Positions 1 through 8,989 of a DNA stretch of 35,430 nucleotides are shown here, one piece after another; the stretch's first letter is position 1, and each line of letters starts with the position of its first letter. The stretch lies in assembly GCA_946631535.1 (NCBI GenBank), contig CAMPAF010000002.1:1-35430 (forward strand). The letters run 5' to 3'. The DNA comes from an uncultured Verrucomicrobiota bacterium (GTDB taxonomy: Bacteria > Verrucomicrobiota > Kiritimatiellia > RFP12 > UBA1067). Position numbers and translations under genes: made by a program. The notes beneath the pieces are model-generated. The model made no database searches, was not told the DNA's origin, and worked only from the letters and a program-made list of their open reading frames with translations.

Positions 1-590
1 CCGCCACCGCCTGCGCCAAAGCATCTTGTGGAAATGATGGCAACAGTATCTTCGGAGTCAAGCTGAGTTTGGGGAGCGTTCCCGCCGTTAAAGCCTTGAA
101 GACCCTTGCCACCGACTCTTTCTGCACTACGTAGTCCGGACGCGCCTCCGCCGCATCCGCCGCTACGTCCGTTCTCCAAATAAAGGAATCCACCAGCACC
201 ACCGCCAAGTGCAACAACATCAAACACGGACGAGTCTCCTCCGTTCGTGGAGTCGTAGGCAAAACCCCATGCATTCGTCACTTGCGCTCCCGTGCCACCA
301 GCGCCGACAGTCACCTGATAGACGCCAGAAGTCACGACGAAGTTCTGCTTGTAGATGACGCCACCGCCGCCACCGCCACCGCCGCCTTGATGTGTCGCGC
401 CGCCGCCACCGCCACCGCCAACGACAAGGATATCCACGAGGCTCTGCCCTTCGACGGTCAATGTGCCGTTCGTGGTGAAGGTATGTACCTCATAGTCGCC
501 ATCTATACTCCTGCGCCCACCCCTGATTGAATGAGCGGGTGGGGGTTGGGAAACGGGAAAAGGCGGGATTGAGACGGTATTAACGCGGGA
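1..590 (-). CDS. Glycine-rich surface-type protein, partial, no clear start (host flank)
   Basis: The minus frame is open from 590 through position 1 and runs off the window. From about 500 downward it reads as a glycine-rich domain: a Gly-Asp-Tyr-x-Val-His-x-Phe entry strand, LVVGGGG, a second Gly block, then VTVGAGG and LGGGAGG turns. Such domains are common in large surface or fibre-like proteins. No ATG, GTG or TTG precedes the domain in frame. The only start with a Shine-Dalgarno (AGGAG, then ATG at 502) is in another frame and stops after 14 codons. The gene is either 5' damaged or begins at a non-canonical codon. It lies outside the left phage site, so it is probably host, but a phage fibre is possible. 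Confidence 0.5.
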
Positions 591-648
591 TCAAGAGGTT
601 TTTAAAGGGGCAGTTGAGATCTGGTAAATTATGGGCTGGCGGAGGGCT

Positions 649-670
649 GATTCAAGTCATTTCGGGAAAA
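649..670 (+). other. Left-end transposase-binding-type site
   Basis: GATTCAAGT-N5-CGGGAAAA matches the site at 34919-34940 on the opposite strand at 19 of 22 positions. The length equals that of a MuA-type binding site. A second related motif, AAATTATGG, occurs at 626-634 and 668-676. Its role is inferred from position, orientation and similarity. Confidence 0.65.
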
Positions 671-841
671 TTATGGTGTGTTCGTCTGTGCAGCCTCTGC
701 GCGCTGAAGTTCCGCCGCGCCTGGTATAGATCGATCGTTTCCCCTAAAAATTTCCGCGACACAAACCGCTACCACCGTGAGAAGTCCCGCGGCGGCGAGC
801 GACAGAAGCGCGATGCCTGTGAGTGTAAGTGCCATTCTCAT
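671..841 (-). CDS. Small single-TM membrane protein
   Basis: The ORF encodes 56 residues. Its ATG overlaps the stop of the upstream LamG gene as ATGA, so translation is probably coupled. It starts MRMALTLTGIALL, with one hydrophobic segment over about residues 3-30, followed by a short polar tail rich in Ala, Glu and Gln. The stop codon touches the left-end site at 649-670, making this the last gene before the phage terminus. Size and topology would fit a holin/pinholin or a membrane anchor. No family is recognised, so the function is open. Confidence 0.6.
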   Translation of the reverse strand: MRMALTLTGIALLSLAAAGLLTVVAVCVAEIFRGNDRSIPGAAELQRAEAAQTNTP

Positions 842-1641
842 GCTATGTTGAACCTCGCTTTATCCACGGAGTAGTTCGCCGCTATCTCGGCGTCTGTTAA
901 AATTCTTGAATATACCGCGACGCGATAGTAGTCTCCAAGCATGGCACTCGAACTTCCATACCATGCTCCTACGTTAAGCAGGAAAGGAGCTGGTTTTTCG
1001 TTCAATGTTGTCTCTATGTATTTTCCGCACACAGAATCAATGAATTTGACATTTGTTGAATCTGAACAGATGACACTTATAGCCCAGAGACCGGTTGATG
1101 CCCTTTCGAACCTTCCAAATCGAATAGGATTGAACAATCTTGGCGCGTTGGCTTGATTCGAATTATAACAGTCGAACTCACGTCTGATACTCTGGTTGCC
1201 TGCATTTGTGCAAGATAAAAAGCGCGGATTCGAACCTGCTTCTATATTATCGTCCACATACATCGTGACGCTGACTGTGCATGGATACGATATAAAAGCA
1301 TCGGTAGCCAAGTCTCCAAGTGCAGGAGTCCTGTGGAGTGCGTTCGCTTTGAAAAACGCTTTCGCCGTATCGCTACCAATAGTCAAATCTCGGTTGCCAA
1401 CTAAATCCTTCCACGTCGTCGTGTTCGGGCTATGCTTGCCGACACCCGCATTCTCTATGCCGTCCCACATGGCGACGAGGCCGTCCTGTACGTATGACTT
1501 CGCGGATAGACCTTTTGCCGCTGACATGATGCCATTCCGCGCCGCGACCATCGAACGGACGAGGATCGCCGGAGCGCTTTGCGCGGCGAGGATCGCGGCG
1601 AGCCCTGCGCCGCCCTTCAGGATGTCACGCCGCGTCGTCAT
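838..1641 (-). CDS. Tat-exported LamG-like protein at the tail-fibre end
   Basis: The N-terminus is a twin-arginine signal: TRRDILK at residues 3-9, then a Gly/Ala-rich hydrophobic stretch to about residue 25, ending at an AxA-type site (APA). The mature part begins like a concanavalin/LamG-type domain: a Val-Ala-Met-Trp-Asp-Gly entry, a W-K-D-L motif and a Gly-Asn turn. Such beta-sandwich domains bind glycans. The start overlaps the preceding gene's stop (ATGA), tying it to the tail operon. A Tat signal on a phage-operon product is unusual, since virion proteins normally stay in the cytoplasm. It may be a lysogenic surface protein or an adhesin moved with the phage. The domain call is moderately sure, the role is not. 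Confidence 0.75.
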   Translation of the reverse strand: MTTRRDILKGGAGLAAILAAQSAPAILVRSMVAARNGIMSAAKGLSAKSYVQDGLVAMWDGIENAGVGKHSPNTTTWKDLVGNRDLTIGSDTAKAFFKANALHRTPALGDLATDAFISYPCTVSVTMYVDDNIEAGSNPRFLSCTNAGNQSIRREFDCYNSNQANAPRLFNPIRFGRFERASTGLWAISVICSDSTNVKFIDSVCGKYIETTLNEKPAPFLLNVGAWYGSSSAMLGDYYRVAVYSRILTDAEIAANYSVDKARFNIA

Positions 1642-3668
1642 GGAGCCGTCACCTCCGTGAGTTCCTGCCGCCCGAGAATGAAGATTCCATCCGTGACCTG
1701 CGAGAAGTAGAACGCGGTCGGCGTTGCTGGCGGCACATCGTTAGTGTACGCAACATCAGCCATCCACCATGTGGCGGAGGGAAGGACGAGCGAGACGTTG
1801 GTGACGGCTGTGACATAGACCATCCAGTCCTTTGTCGCGCCGTCAGTTGGCATGGTGATCGCGAGCGTGGACGGCGAAGGGTCGGTGATGCTCACATACT
1901 GGACGGATTGGTTGAGATTTGTGATGCCGATAGTTCTGCGGTAGGTCGTGTCGGCAGAGGCGATGGCATTGGAGGAGACGGTTGAGGCGATGTTGGTTAT
2001 GGTGGAGGAGGAGATAATAGAATTGGTCGCCGCGAGGACGCTGTTAGTCTGCGTCCCGAGCGTGTAGCCGATGATGTCCGTGCGGGTGCGGGTGGCGGTA
2101 ACGTTAACTCCGTCAAAACTCAGAGTCGTCGCATCAAACGGTACAAGAGTGTCCACAATCATGACACCATTCCCGTCCACAAGCCTCCATCCGTATTTCC
2201 CGCTGATCGGGTCGTAGCCTCCAGGGACGACATGAAAACCAGTCTGTACATTATTTCCAGAGAGTACCCATTCGCCGAACGCCGGCGTCTGCGAGTACAC
2301 GGGTGTAAGTGCTGTCATGTTTGTGACGGTCTGCGCATCAACGCCGCTCTCGATTCCGAGGGATTCGACATACGCTTTCGTGACGGTGTTGGAGATGGTA
2401 GGAGCGAGACTCTTATGGAGATCGTTGGTGGCGGCGGCGAGGTCGAGGCTGTACACAACCGTCTCGACCGCCTGCGTGGGGACATATGCCGTGGACGTGC
2501 CGAGGAGCCGAATCGGGACGAACTCGTTCCAGTCCACCGCGTCCGGTTTTGGCGTGTCGAGGGTCGCGAATGACTCCGGCCACGGAAGCCCAAGGACAGA
2601 TCGGAAGTCATCTACTTGGTCGGCGAAGTCAAGTCCAATATCTGCCACCACCGACGGCATCGGCTCTAATTGATCGCTCCATACAGCCGCCCGGAATGTC
2701 TCCATGTACGGGTTGTACCACGCGATCGCATAACGGTAGAACTGCGTGTCCCACTCGCCCTCGATGGTATAGTCCGTCTGGGCGGACCAGTATATGCTGC
2801 CGTCGGTGGCCGATGCCGTCAGAGCCGCGTCACGGACGAGGTCGCCAGTCGGCCCCCCTGCCCTAGAGTTGCCGTAGGTCCAGTTGTCGCCATCGATCCT
2901 TTCCGGGACGATTATGGAGTTGGTGAAGACGACCGTCCGCGACAAATCCGCCTTCTTTCGGAGCTCCGCAGCGCTGGACTCCCAGAGCGCATTGGTGGCC
3001 GTGTCCGTGTAGTTGGTGGCCGGTGCGAGGGAAGTGCGAGGCGCGAGCTCGGCGATGCGGGCATCCGTCTCGGCTTTGGTGTAGGTGTTGGTGATTGTAG
3101 GAGCAAAACTCTTAAAGAGATCGTTAGTGGCCGCCGCCAGCTCGGCCTGCCAGTCGAGGACGGACGGCGGATCGAGATGGTTGGGTGTTGCGCCCGGCGA
3201 GTTGCGGAAGCGCACCTGCGCTGCGGAGTAGGCGTTCGACGGCGCGCCGAAGAATATGGTGAGGCGTTCCGCGCCGGGATCGGCGGAGGGCGGGAAGGTG
3301 GCCGCGAGGACATTGCTCGATACGGTCGCGGGAAGAGACCACCAGGCGGCTCCCATGCCGTTGGTCTGGTAGTAGAGGAATGGGGCTGAAGCCCCACTCC
3401 CCGATATTGCGCCAGGGCCGAACGGCAGCGCGCCGAAGCCGGTGAATGTGCAGCGGAAGTCGAGGGACTGGCCGTGGAAGGTATCGAACTGCGCCGGGGC
3501 CGGACGGTTGGGCGTGCGCTCCCAGCAGAGCGGCTCGGCGGCGGGAGAGTATAAAGTGTAAAGTGTAAAGTGTAAAATGAGACCGGCCGCGACGGAGGAG
3601 CGCAGGGCGCAATTTGGGAGGGGCGGAAACGCCTTTGCAAGGGCTGTTAATGTGCTTTTGAGTTTCAT
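1638..3668 (-). CDS. Tail fibre / baseplate receptor-binding protein with two internal repeat modules
   Basis: The product has 676 residues. Early residues form a hydrophobic, signal-like stretch partly encoded by a heptamer array (ILHFTLYTLY, bases 3547-3580). Residues about 55-165 read like an Ig-like baseplate domain, with alternating aromatic and Pro/Gly residues. The rest is a fibre shaft with repeated Ala-Thr-Asn units and a TYTKAETDARI segment typical of tail fibres. Two modules, ATNDL-x-KS-x-APTI-x-NT, each carry an in-frame copy of the junction element (3096-3120 and 2398-2421). Shine-Dalgarno AAAGGAA precedes the ATG. It lies between the tail-tip genes and the LamG gene. The fibre call comes from composition and position. 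Confidence 0.65.
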   Translation of the reverse strand: MKLKSTLTALAKAFPPLPNCALRSSVAAGLILHFTLYTLYSPAAEPLCWERTPNRPAPAQFDTFHGQSLDFRCTFTGFGALPFGPGAISGSGASAPFLYYQTNGMGAAWWSLPATVSSNVLAATFPPSADPGAERLTIFFGAPSNAYSAAQVRFRNSPGATPNHLDPPSVLDWQAELAAATNDLFKSFAPTITNTYTKAETDARIAELAPRTSLAPATNYTDTATNALWESSAAELRKKADLSRTVVFTNSIIVPERIDGDNWTYGNSRAGGPTGDLVRDAALTASATDGSIYWSAQTDYTIEGEWDTQFYRYAIAWYNPYMETFRAAVWSDQLEPMPSVVADIGLDFADQVDDFRSVLGLPWPESFATLDTPKPDAVDWNEFVPIRLLGTSTAYVPTQAVETVVYSLDLAAATNDLHKSLAPTISNTVTKAYVESLGIESGVDAQTVTNMTALTPVYSQTPAFGEWVLSGNNVQTGFHVVPGGYDPISGKYGWRLVDGNGVMIVDTLVPFDATTLSFDGVNVTATRTRTDIIGYTLGTQTNSVLAATNSIISSSTITNIASTVSSNAIASADTTYRRTIGITNLNQSVQYVSITDPSPSTLAITMPTDGATKDWMVYVTAVTNVSLVLPSATWWMADVAYTNDVPPATPTAFYFSQVTDGIFILGRQELTEVTAP
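2398..2421 (-). repeat. Junction element copy in fibre CDS (module 2)
   Basis: Read in frame as K-S-L-A-P-T-I. One extra base relative to intergenic copies removes the in-frame TAA. Confidence 0.8.
3096..3120 (-). repeat. Junction element copy in fibre CDS (module 1)
   Basis: Read in frame as K-S-F-A-P-T-I. It has the same extra base. Confidence 0.8.
3547..3580. repeat. 7-bp tandem array (GTGTAAA family) in fibre CDS
   Basis: Four GTGTAAA-type units near the gene start are read on the minus strand as Phe/Tyr/Thr/Leu-rich hydrophobic residues of the signal-like segment. Confidence 0.85.
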
Positions 3669-3680
3669 TTGAGTTTCCTT

Positions 3681-4988
3681 TCAGTTCTGGTTGAATCCCG
3701 TGTGCCATGCTATATCAAGCACAAGAGAGACCTTAACCGGCTTGATTCTGATGCTTGTTTCCGTGACGTTGTACTTGCTTCCCGTTTCGTCTGCGGCGAA
3801 TGCAGAGCTTCCAACTGGAGCAGCAGGATAGTCGATGTCATCCGGATAGGGGAATGAAGGGTTGGCCGAAAAGAATGCGTTGTAGGCTGATACATAATTC
3901 GGCGTATATGTCGCAACAACGGTTCCGTCTCTTTCGGAGATCTGTACTTGAGATTCTATCACTACGGCGAAATTAGTATGGATGTCAACGACGGTCGCGT
4001 TGTTGGTGGGAGACAGCCACCTGTTTTCGGTTCTGACGTAGGTAGCCAGCGTCAGAATCCATGCATTTTTCGGTGTTATCTGAGCCGAACGAACTATTGA
4101 GGTGGAGAAAAGATTAGCGGAAAGAGTGTCGTCGAATATACCGTTTCCGATGGATGAACTCTGAAGGGTTCTCGATAGATAGTAGTTTCCGTTGTAATAG
4201 CTTCTGGCGACGCCGGATCCTTGAACCGTATATTCGTATAGACCGCCGCCTATCATGTAAGGGTGAGACTCCGTGGAAACCTCCCGGTATGTGTAATCGC
4301 CAGCCGAAAACGTAAATGTATCGTAAACATAACGCACCACGTAATAGTTGTGATTCGTTCCTTCAGTGGGAGTGAAGTCTTTCGCGATGCCTTCGACTTT
4401 CTTGAGCTCAGCGTAGTATGCAGCCACGTTCGTGACGGCGAGATAACGGACACGAGGCGATGTGCCAAGAGGCTTAAGGCTTTCCGCCGCCGTCATCGCG
4501 CCACCGCTGGACACGGCTGCATTGCCGGCCATGTAGTAAGGAATTGAACTTGAACTTGGAAGAGGGATCACATTTGTCGGCATCGAGACCGTGACGTTCT
4601 TCTTGGTTATCACATCACGGGCGCCGTTCGTGTTGTTGTAGAATAGATAGTAGATGTCCTGATATGCCGGGCGCCCAGTAAGCGGCGCATAGTTGATCCG
4701 CATATACGCGGTGTCGATGCCTGGTGCGCGCGTACGGACGGTTGACGGACCTGCCGATAGGAGTGCATCCATTTCAGAATACGCTTCGTAAAGGTAGATA
4801 GAATCTTCGCCTCGAACCGGTCCATAGCTCGGCGGATTTTGTCCCAGAATGCTGCCCTGGATGAAGTTTGTGTTGACCGGCTCCGTGAAGATGTAGTCGT
4901 TGAACGATGAGAGAGGCGACTGGATCGCCAGCGCCGGCATGAAGGAAAGCATGAAAATGTATGGAAAAATCTTTCTCATCTTGCTCAC
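3681..4988 (-). CDS. Predicted secreted protein in the tail module, unknown
   Basis: The product has 435 residues with a clear Sec signal peptide: KMRKI, then a hydrophobic core IFMLSFMPALA, with cleavage plausible after ALA around residue 22. The mature region is rich in Tyr, Asn, Ser and Thr, like a beta-rich extracellular protein. No family is recognised. The ATG overlaps the stop of the hub-like gene upstream by 4 bp (ATGA), and the fibre gene starts 12 bp downstream, so it is co-transcribed with tail genes. An exported tail-operon product is odd, and it may be a cell-surface or host-interaction protein rather than a virion component. Confidence 0.6.
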   Translation of the reverse strand: MSKMRKIFPYIFMLSFMPALAIQSPLSSFNDYIFTEPVNTNFIQGSILGQNPPSYGPVRGEDSIYLYEAYSEMDALLSAGPSTVRTRAPGIDTAYMRINYAPLTGRPAYQDIYYLFYNNTNGARDVITKKNVTVSMPTNVIPLPSSSSIPYYMAGNAAVSSGGAMTAAESLKPLGTSPRVRYLAVTNVAAYYAELKKVEGIAKDFTPTEGTNHNYYVVRYVYDTFTFSAGDYTYREVSTESHPYMIGGGLYEYTVQGSGVARSYYNGNYYLSRTLQSSSIGNGIFDDTLSANLFSTSIVRSAQITPKNAWILTLATYVRTENRWLSPTNNATVVDIHTNFAVVIESQVQISERDGTVVATYTPNYVSAYNAFFSANPSFPYPDDIDYPAAPVGSSAFAADETGSKYNVTETSIRIKPVKVSLVLDIAWHTGFNQN

Positions 4989-7159
4989 TCGTAAGCCGGC
5001 ACGACGAACGCCCCTCGATAGTCGGCGGATACCTGTCCGTCGGTTATTGCATATATTGGTATGTACGAAATATTCCCGCTTTTTGGCAAAGGGAATGCTG
5101 AATTCGTGTCTCTGTAGATCTCAACAGTAGGAGTTGCCGCGAGCGTGATCTTGCAGTAGTACATGCCATCCTGCATGTTCGCCGTTCCCGTTCCCGTCGC
5201 CGTGATGAAATCACGGCCGACCATTACGCCGCCCGGTCCTATTGTCTTCGTGAGAGGGTTCCAGGAGAACATGCCAACCCCGGAGATGGGACCGGTCGAA
5301 AGGACCTTGACGCCATTATCCAGCTTCCGCACCTTCATCGTCTCGGCGGCGGTTAGCTCGGTGCAGTCGATGAGTATGTTCCCGTATCTCGGTGTCGGCG
5401 TGGCGTCACGTGTTCCGCCGCGCGTCGCCGACGGCGTGACGGTCTCGCTTGACGCGAGGAAGGTCTTTTCCATCACACCAGGGGAGAACTCAGTGGAGGA
5501 GAGGGGCATGACGCCGCCCATGTCAACGGTGCTTGAGGCGTCATCCTCCGGCTTTCCGGAGACGCGTGAAGAGCTGAATGTGGAGCGCGCCTTGTTCCGG
5601 AAACCTGTCATGAGCGCTGCCATGTCGTCTGGGGAGAGGTAATCGGGCGTACCGAAATGCAGATCCGCCGTGAGATCAGCGAGATCGACATCGAACTCCT
5701 GGAGCACAAGCCCGTCGCAGAGGTCGCCGAGCTTCGGCCATTGCGCCGCCGTGCCGAGGCGCATGGTGAAGCGCTCCTCCTTGAGCGCGCCGCTCCGCGC
5801 GGCGAGAAGCGCCGCCGCAAGGCCGGAGGGAATTGTCTCGCCGCTCGTAGAAGAGCTGGAGTCGGTCCAGGTGTAGGTGCGGTTTGTGGCGTTGGTGGTG
5901 ACGAACTCCATCTGGAGTTGCACGCCATCTTCAATCTCTTCCAAATCGCTGTTAAGGCCTCCTGTTCGCACGATGCGTGCCGTGCACGTGAAGGTTTCCA
6001 CGCGCGCCTTGAGACCCGCCGCCGTGATCTCGCCGACCGAGTTCTTCGAGATGTTGGGATAGTCCGTGATTCCTTCTGTCGTATCGGATCCGCTTCGGTG
6101 GGCGTTCGTGATTGTCAGGTTGCCTTGGGTCACTTGACCGAGATTCTTCAGATACGGATGCTTCGCAAACCAAAACGCTGGATCGTCAATGCCGTTCCAG
6201 TTCGACAGCGATTCCACCTCGCTTACGAAACTCTGCCGAACGCTGGAGGATGAGAAGCCGGCGAGCTGGAGCGTCGCATAGAGGCAGTCGGGGTTTCCGA
6301 CGAGCGTATTACCAGCCGTCTGGTGCGTGATGTTGCGGTACTCTACGCCGTCAACGTCGCCCACAGTCTCGATCTCAAGATCCACGCCCGTGATCGGATG
6401 GGCGTTGTAAACGTGCTGGCGGGAGGTCTTCGGAATCGTTGCGACGTATGCGGCGGCATTTCCGGAAAGATCTGGGAGCGTGATGTTGAGCGTGGGAGGC
6501 GTGGTGGAATAATCGAAGCTTGCGACAGCCGCCGGGAAGAACTTCAGCTCGCGCACGATGGCTTCAGCGATCGTGATGTCGCGGGTTGGATCGAAGGGAA
6601 GCTCCTGCGTGGAGACGTTGATGGTGCCGACCTGGTAGCCCCATCCGCTTGGCATGGTCGGCGTGCTTCCCGCGTTCGGGCCGGTGTTATTCGAGCCCCA
6701 TGCGATCTCGCGGAGCGCCGTGTCAAGAGTCTGGGGATGCCCGGCGTCATCCTGGTTGAGAATGAGGCGCGAGGACAGCGAAACTCCGCTGGCACCTGTG
6801 CGCCACCACTGCCGGAATACGAGACGCGCCATCTTCGACCATGGGCCGGTGACGGTGACGGTCTCGGTGGCGTCGTTGCCGCGCGACTGGTTCTCGATGC
6901 GGGTTTCGACTTCTCCCGTGAAGACGATTGTCGCAGACAAATCTCCAGGCCCCTGGTAGGCGACCGTCACAGTGTCGCCCGCGAGCAGGAAGCCGGACGG
7001 CACGTCCACGACCTCCAGCGTGTCCGTCGCACGGTTCGCGAAATGGAGGCGCGATCCTTCTCCGGGCAGGAACTCCTGGTTCGCGCCCGCGCGGATCCGC
7101 GTGAACGTGAATGGGTGCCCGGTCCGTTCAGGCGTCGCTATGTAGTCCGTTTCCGTCAT
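4985..7159 (-). CDS. Large tail-tip / hub-type protein
   Basis: The product has 724 residues and directly follows the tape-measure gene with a 4-bp ATGA overlap. This is the position of siphoviral distal-tail/hub proteins. The N-terminal third contains beta-rich segments with AGDTVTV-type strands, suggesting a hub or baseplate fold. The C-terminal part ends in Tyr/Gly-rich beta-like sequence. No catalytic motif was seen. Assignment rests on size, order and overlap with neighbours, and I cannot name a Pfam family for it. Confidence 0.6.
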   Translation of the reverse strand: MTETDYIATPERTGHPFTFTRIRAGANQEFLPGEGSRLHFANRATDTLEVVDVPSGFLLAGDTVTVAYQGPGDLSATIVFTGEVETRIENQSRGNDATETVTVTGPWSKMARLVFRQWWRTGASGVSLSSRLILNQDDAGHPQTLDTALREIAWGSNNTGPNAGSTPTMPSGWGYQVGTINVSTQELPFDPTRDITIAEAIVRELKFFPAAVASFDYSTTPPTLNITLPDLSGNAAAYVATIPKTSRQHVYNAHPITGVDLEIETVGDVDGVEYRNITHQTAGNTLVGNPDCLYATLQLAGFSSSSVRQSFVSEVESLSNWNGIDDPAFWFAKHPYLKNLGQVTQGNLTITNAHRSGSDTTEGITDYPNISKNSVGEITAAGLKARVETFTCTARIVRTGGLNSDLEEIEDGVQLQMEFVTTNATNRTYTWTDSSSSTSGETIPSGLAAALLAARSGALKEERFTMRLGTAAQWPKLGDLCDGLVLQEFDVDLADLTADLHFGTPDYLSPDDMAALMTGFRNKARSTFSSSRVSGKPEDDASSTVDMGGVMPLSSTEFSPGVMEKTFLASSETVTPSATRGGTRDATPTPRYGNILIDCTELTAAETMKVRKLDNGVKVLSTGPISGVGMFSWNPLTKTIGPGGVMVGRDFITATGTGTANMQDGMYYCKITLAATPTVEIYRDTNSAFPLPKSGNISYIPIYAITDGQVSADYRGAFVVPAYE

Positions 7160-8562
7160 TGCGCTACGTACTGCTGGGCTTGGGCGGTAAGACGCTGGGA
7201 GTTGTTCTTCTTCAGCTCAGAGGTCGCGGCGGTCATCACGCTCTTCATGCCGCTCAGCGTCTCCTGGAGCTGCTTGATGAGGCGGTTCGCCTCGTCCCTG
7301 GTCTCGTTGGCCGTCTGCGTGACCTGCGCCAGCCGCTGCGCGGCGGTGCCTTTTGCGCTGCCGGTCGCGGTGTCGTAGGCCGCCTGAGCCTGTGCGACGC
7401 TCGCGTCCGCCGCCGCGATGCGCTGCTTCTGCTGGTAGATGCGCTCCTGCGTCGCCGGCATCTCGGCTTCGAGGAGGGCTTTCGCGCGCGCGGCGTCCCG
7501 CTCGGATTCGATCTGGCCGGAAAGCCCGGCCGCCGCCGCTTGCTCCGACCTCAGGCCCGCCGCGCGCGTGACGCTCGCCATGTCCTTCGCGTTCTCGGCC
7601 ATGCTGCCCTGTATCACGCTTTTCTTGGAAAGGTACTTCGCCTCCTCTTCAAGCTCAGCGATCTTTCGCTCCTTTTCGGCGATGTCCTTCTCCTTCGCCT
7701 TTATCTGCTTTTCGAGCTCCTTTGCGCGAGACTCCGCCTCCTTGCGCTTCGCGTCGCCCTCTTCTGTATTGATGACGTTGAAGTCCTCGATGTTACCGCT
7801 GAATACGCGCTTGATGTTCTGTGCGAACATTCGGCTGAAGCTCGTGGCGTCCTTGTCGTTGATAGACTGGCTTTCCTTCCGGGCGGCAGCCGCGCGGCTC
7901 TTAAGAATGTCAAGCTCCTGGCGGTCTCCGATGAGCGCGCCGCGCCGCTGTGCGGCTTCGCTTCCTTTCGCCTCGGATTCGGCAAGCGAACGAGCCGCAG
8001 CTGTCTCGGCGTCCTCGACCTTGCGCTGCGCCGTGCGGTTCGCCGCCTGCCCGGAGTACTTCGCTTCAATCTGCGCCTTCTTCTGCTCGTAGTAGCGGTC
8101 GTTCGGATCGAGCGCGGCGAGTTCGGCGTCTTTCGCCGCTTGCGCATTGATGTCTTCCTGCTCGCGTGAGGCGCTCTTTTCCATGTCCTCAAGCTCATTT
8201 GCGCTCTGGCGCTCCTTCGCCGCCGCCGCGATTGATTTCGAGAGACGGTCGTAGGCGTCCGCGAGCTTCTCGATGCGCTTTTCGTCGGCTTCCTTTTGCC
8301 GCTCATCCTGGAGCTTCTTTACAGCCTCAGCAGCCTTAGAAGCCCCGTGCGCGATTTTGTCATACAGCGAGACGGCAGCCGCGACGCCACCTACGACGAA
8401 GCTGCCTGTAGTAAGCCATGAAAGAGCCCCTTTAAGACCTTTGAACGCCTTCCCAAGACCGATCGCCTTCGTCTCAACCCTGTCGAGACTTTTAGCAACG
8501 GCATCTCCGCCTGATGTGTCGGCGGTGAGCTTGATCTTTGTCGTGTATTCATTGTCCGCCAT
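7156..8562 (-). CDS. Short tape measure protein
   Basis: The product has 468 residues. An N-terminal segment of about 40 residues is followed by one hydrophobic stretch around residues 48-66. A long Ala/Glu/Lys/Arg/Gln-rich coiled coil then covers most of the rest. That architecture, plus the place between the tail-tube gene and the hub gene, fits a tape measure protein that sets tail length and acts in membrane penetration. At roughly 0.15 nm per residue it would give a short tail of about 70 nm. The gene starts 3 bp after the upstream stop. No lytic domain is visible. Confidence 0.65.
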   Translation of the reverse strand: MADNEYTTKIKLTADTSGGDAVAKSLDRVETKAIGLGKAFKGLKGALSWLTTGSFVVGGVAAAVSLYDKIAHGASKAAEAVKKLQDERQKEADEKRIEKLADAYDRLSKSIAAAAKERQSANELEDMEKSASREQEDINAQAAKDAELAALDPNDRYYEQKKAQIEAKYSGQAANRTAQRKVEDAETAAARSLAESEAKGSEAAQRRGALIGDRQELDILKSRAAAARKESQSINDKDATSFSRMFAQNIKRVFSGNIEDFNVINTEEGDAKRKEAESRAKELEKQIKAKEKDIAEKERKIAELEEEAKYLSKKSVIQGSMAENAKDMASVTRAAGLRSEQAAAAGLSGQIESERDAARAKALLEAEMPATQERIYQQKQRIAAADASVAQAQAAYDTATGSAKGTAAQRLAQVTQTANETRDEANRLIKQLQETLSGMKSVMTAATSELKKNNSQRLTAQAQQYVAQ

Positions 8563-8565
8563 CGG

Positions 8566-8961
8566 CTATCCCTCGATCGTGTAGTTGACCTTGACGGTGT
8601 TGCCGACCCAGGCGTAGGTGCGGGAAGTGACGCAGGCGAAATCGAAGACCTTGGTGCTTCCGAAATACAGCGCGCCTTCCGATCCCTCGCTCCAGAACGT
8701 AGTCTCCATGTAAGTCTCGGCGGCGGAGACGGAGGCGAAGGTGCGCGTGACGCCGAAGCTGATGCTGCCGTGGTTGCAGCGCACCAGCTCCGGGTGCTCG
8801 CGCTCTGCGCCGATGTAGTCGCGCGTCACCACGCCGGGCGTATCGGAGCCGCGCAGATCCTCCGGCCCGATGGGATCGCCGGTGGAATTGCGAGACTGTC
8901 CCGACACGAGCGTGGTGGTGACGGCGCTTGAGCCGGTGCCTTTTACAAGAGTGATAGTCAC
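8566..8961 (-). CDS. Small tail protein between tube and tape measure (GTG start)
   Basis: The product has 131 residues of beta-rich sequence with Thr/Ser/Gly strands and ends KVNYTIEG. It sits between the tube and the tape measure, where tail assembly chaperones or minor tail proteins usually lie. It does not look like a helical chaperone. The start is a GTG formed at the end of a junction element (GCTCCTGTG), with no Shine-Dalgarno upstream. An in-frame alternative is not obvious. It could be a minor tail or tube-associated protein. Confidence 0.55.
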   Translation of the reverse strand: MTITLVKGTGSSAVTTTLVSGQSRNSTGDPIGPEDLRGSDTPGVVTRDYIGAEREHPELVRCNHGSISFGVTRTFASVSAAETYMETTFWSEGSEGALYFGSTKVFDFACVTSRTYAWVGNTVKVNYTIEG

Positions 8962-8982
8962 AGGAGCAAAACTCTTAGGAGA
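8961..8982 (-). repeat. Junction element copy, abutting the GTG start at 8961
   Basis: This is a variant of the core reading AGAGTTTTGCTCCTG on the minus strand. Its last three bases form the GTG start of the 131-residue tail gene. A TAA in the element is a second stop after the tube gene. Confidence 0.8.
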
Positions 8983-8989
8983 TCAACCT

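Noticed and set aside
617..626. 5-bp target duplication at the phage ends
   Set aside because: I compared 5-mers next to all nearby TG and CA ends; none matched, so I do not claim one.
7111..8169. Long plus-strand frame over the tape measure gene
   Set aside because: Leu/Arg-rich shadow of a coiled-coil gene; no SD and no conserved motif.
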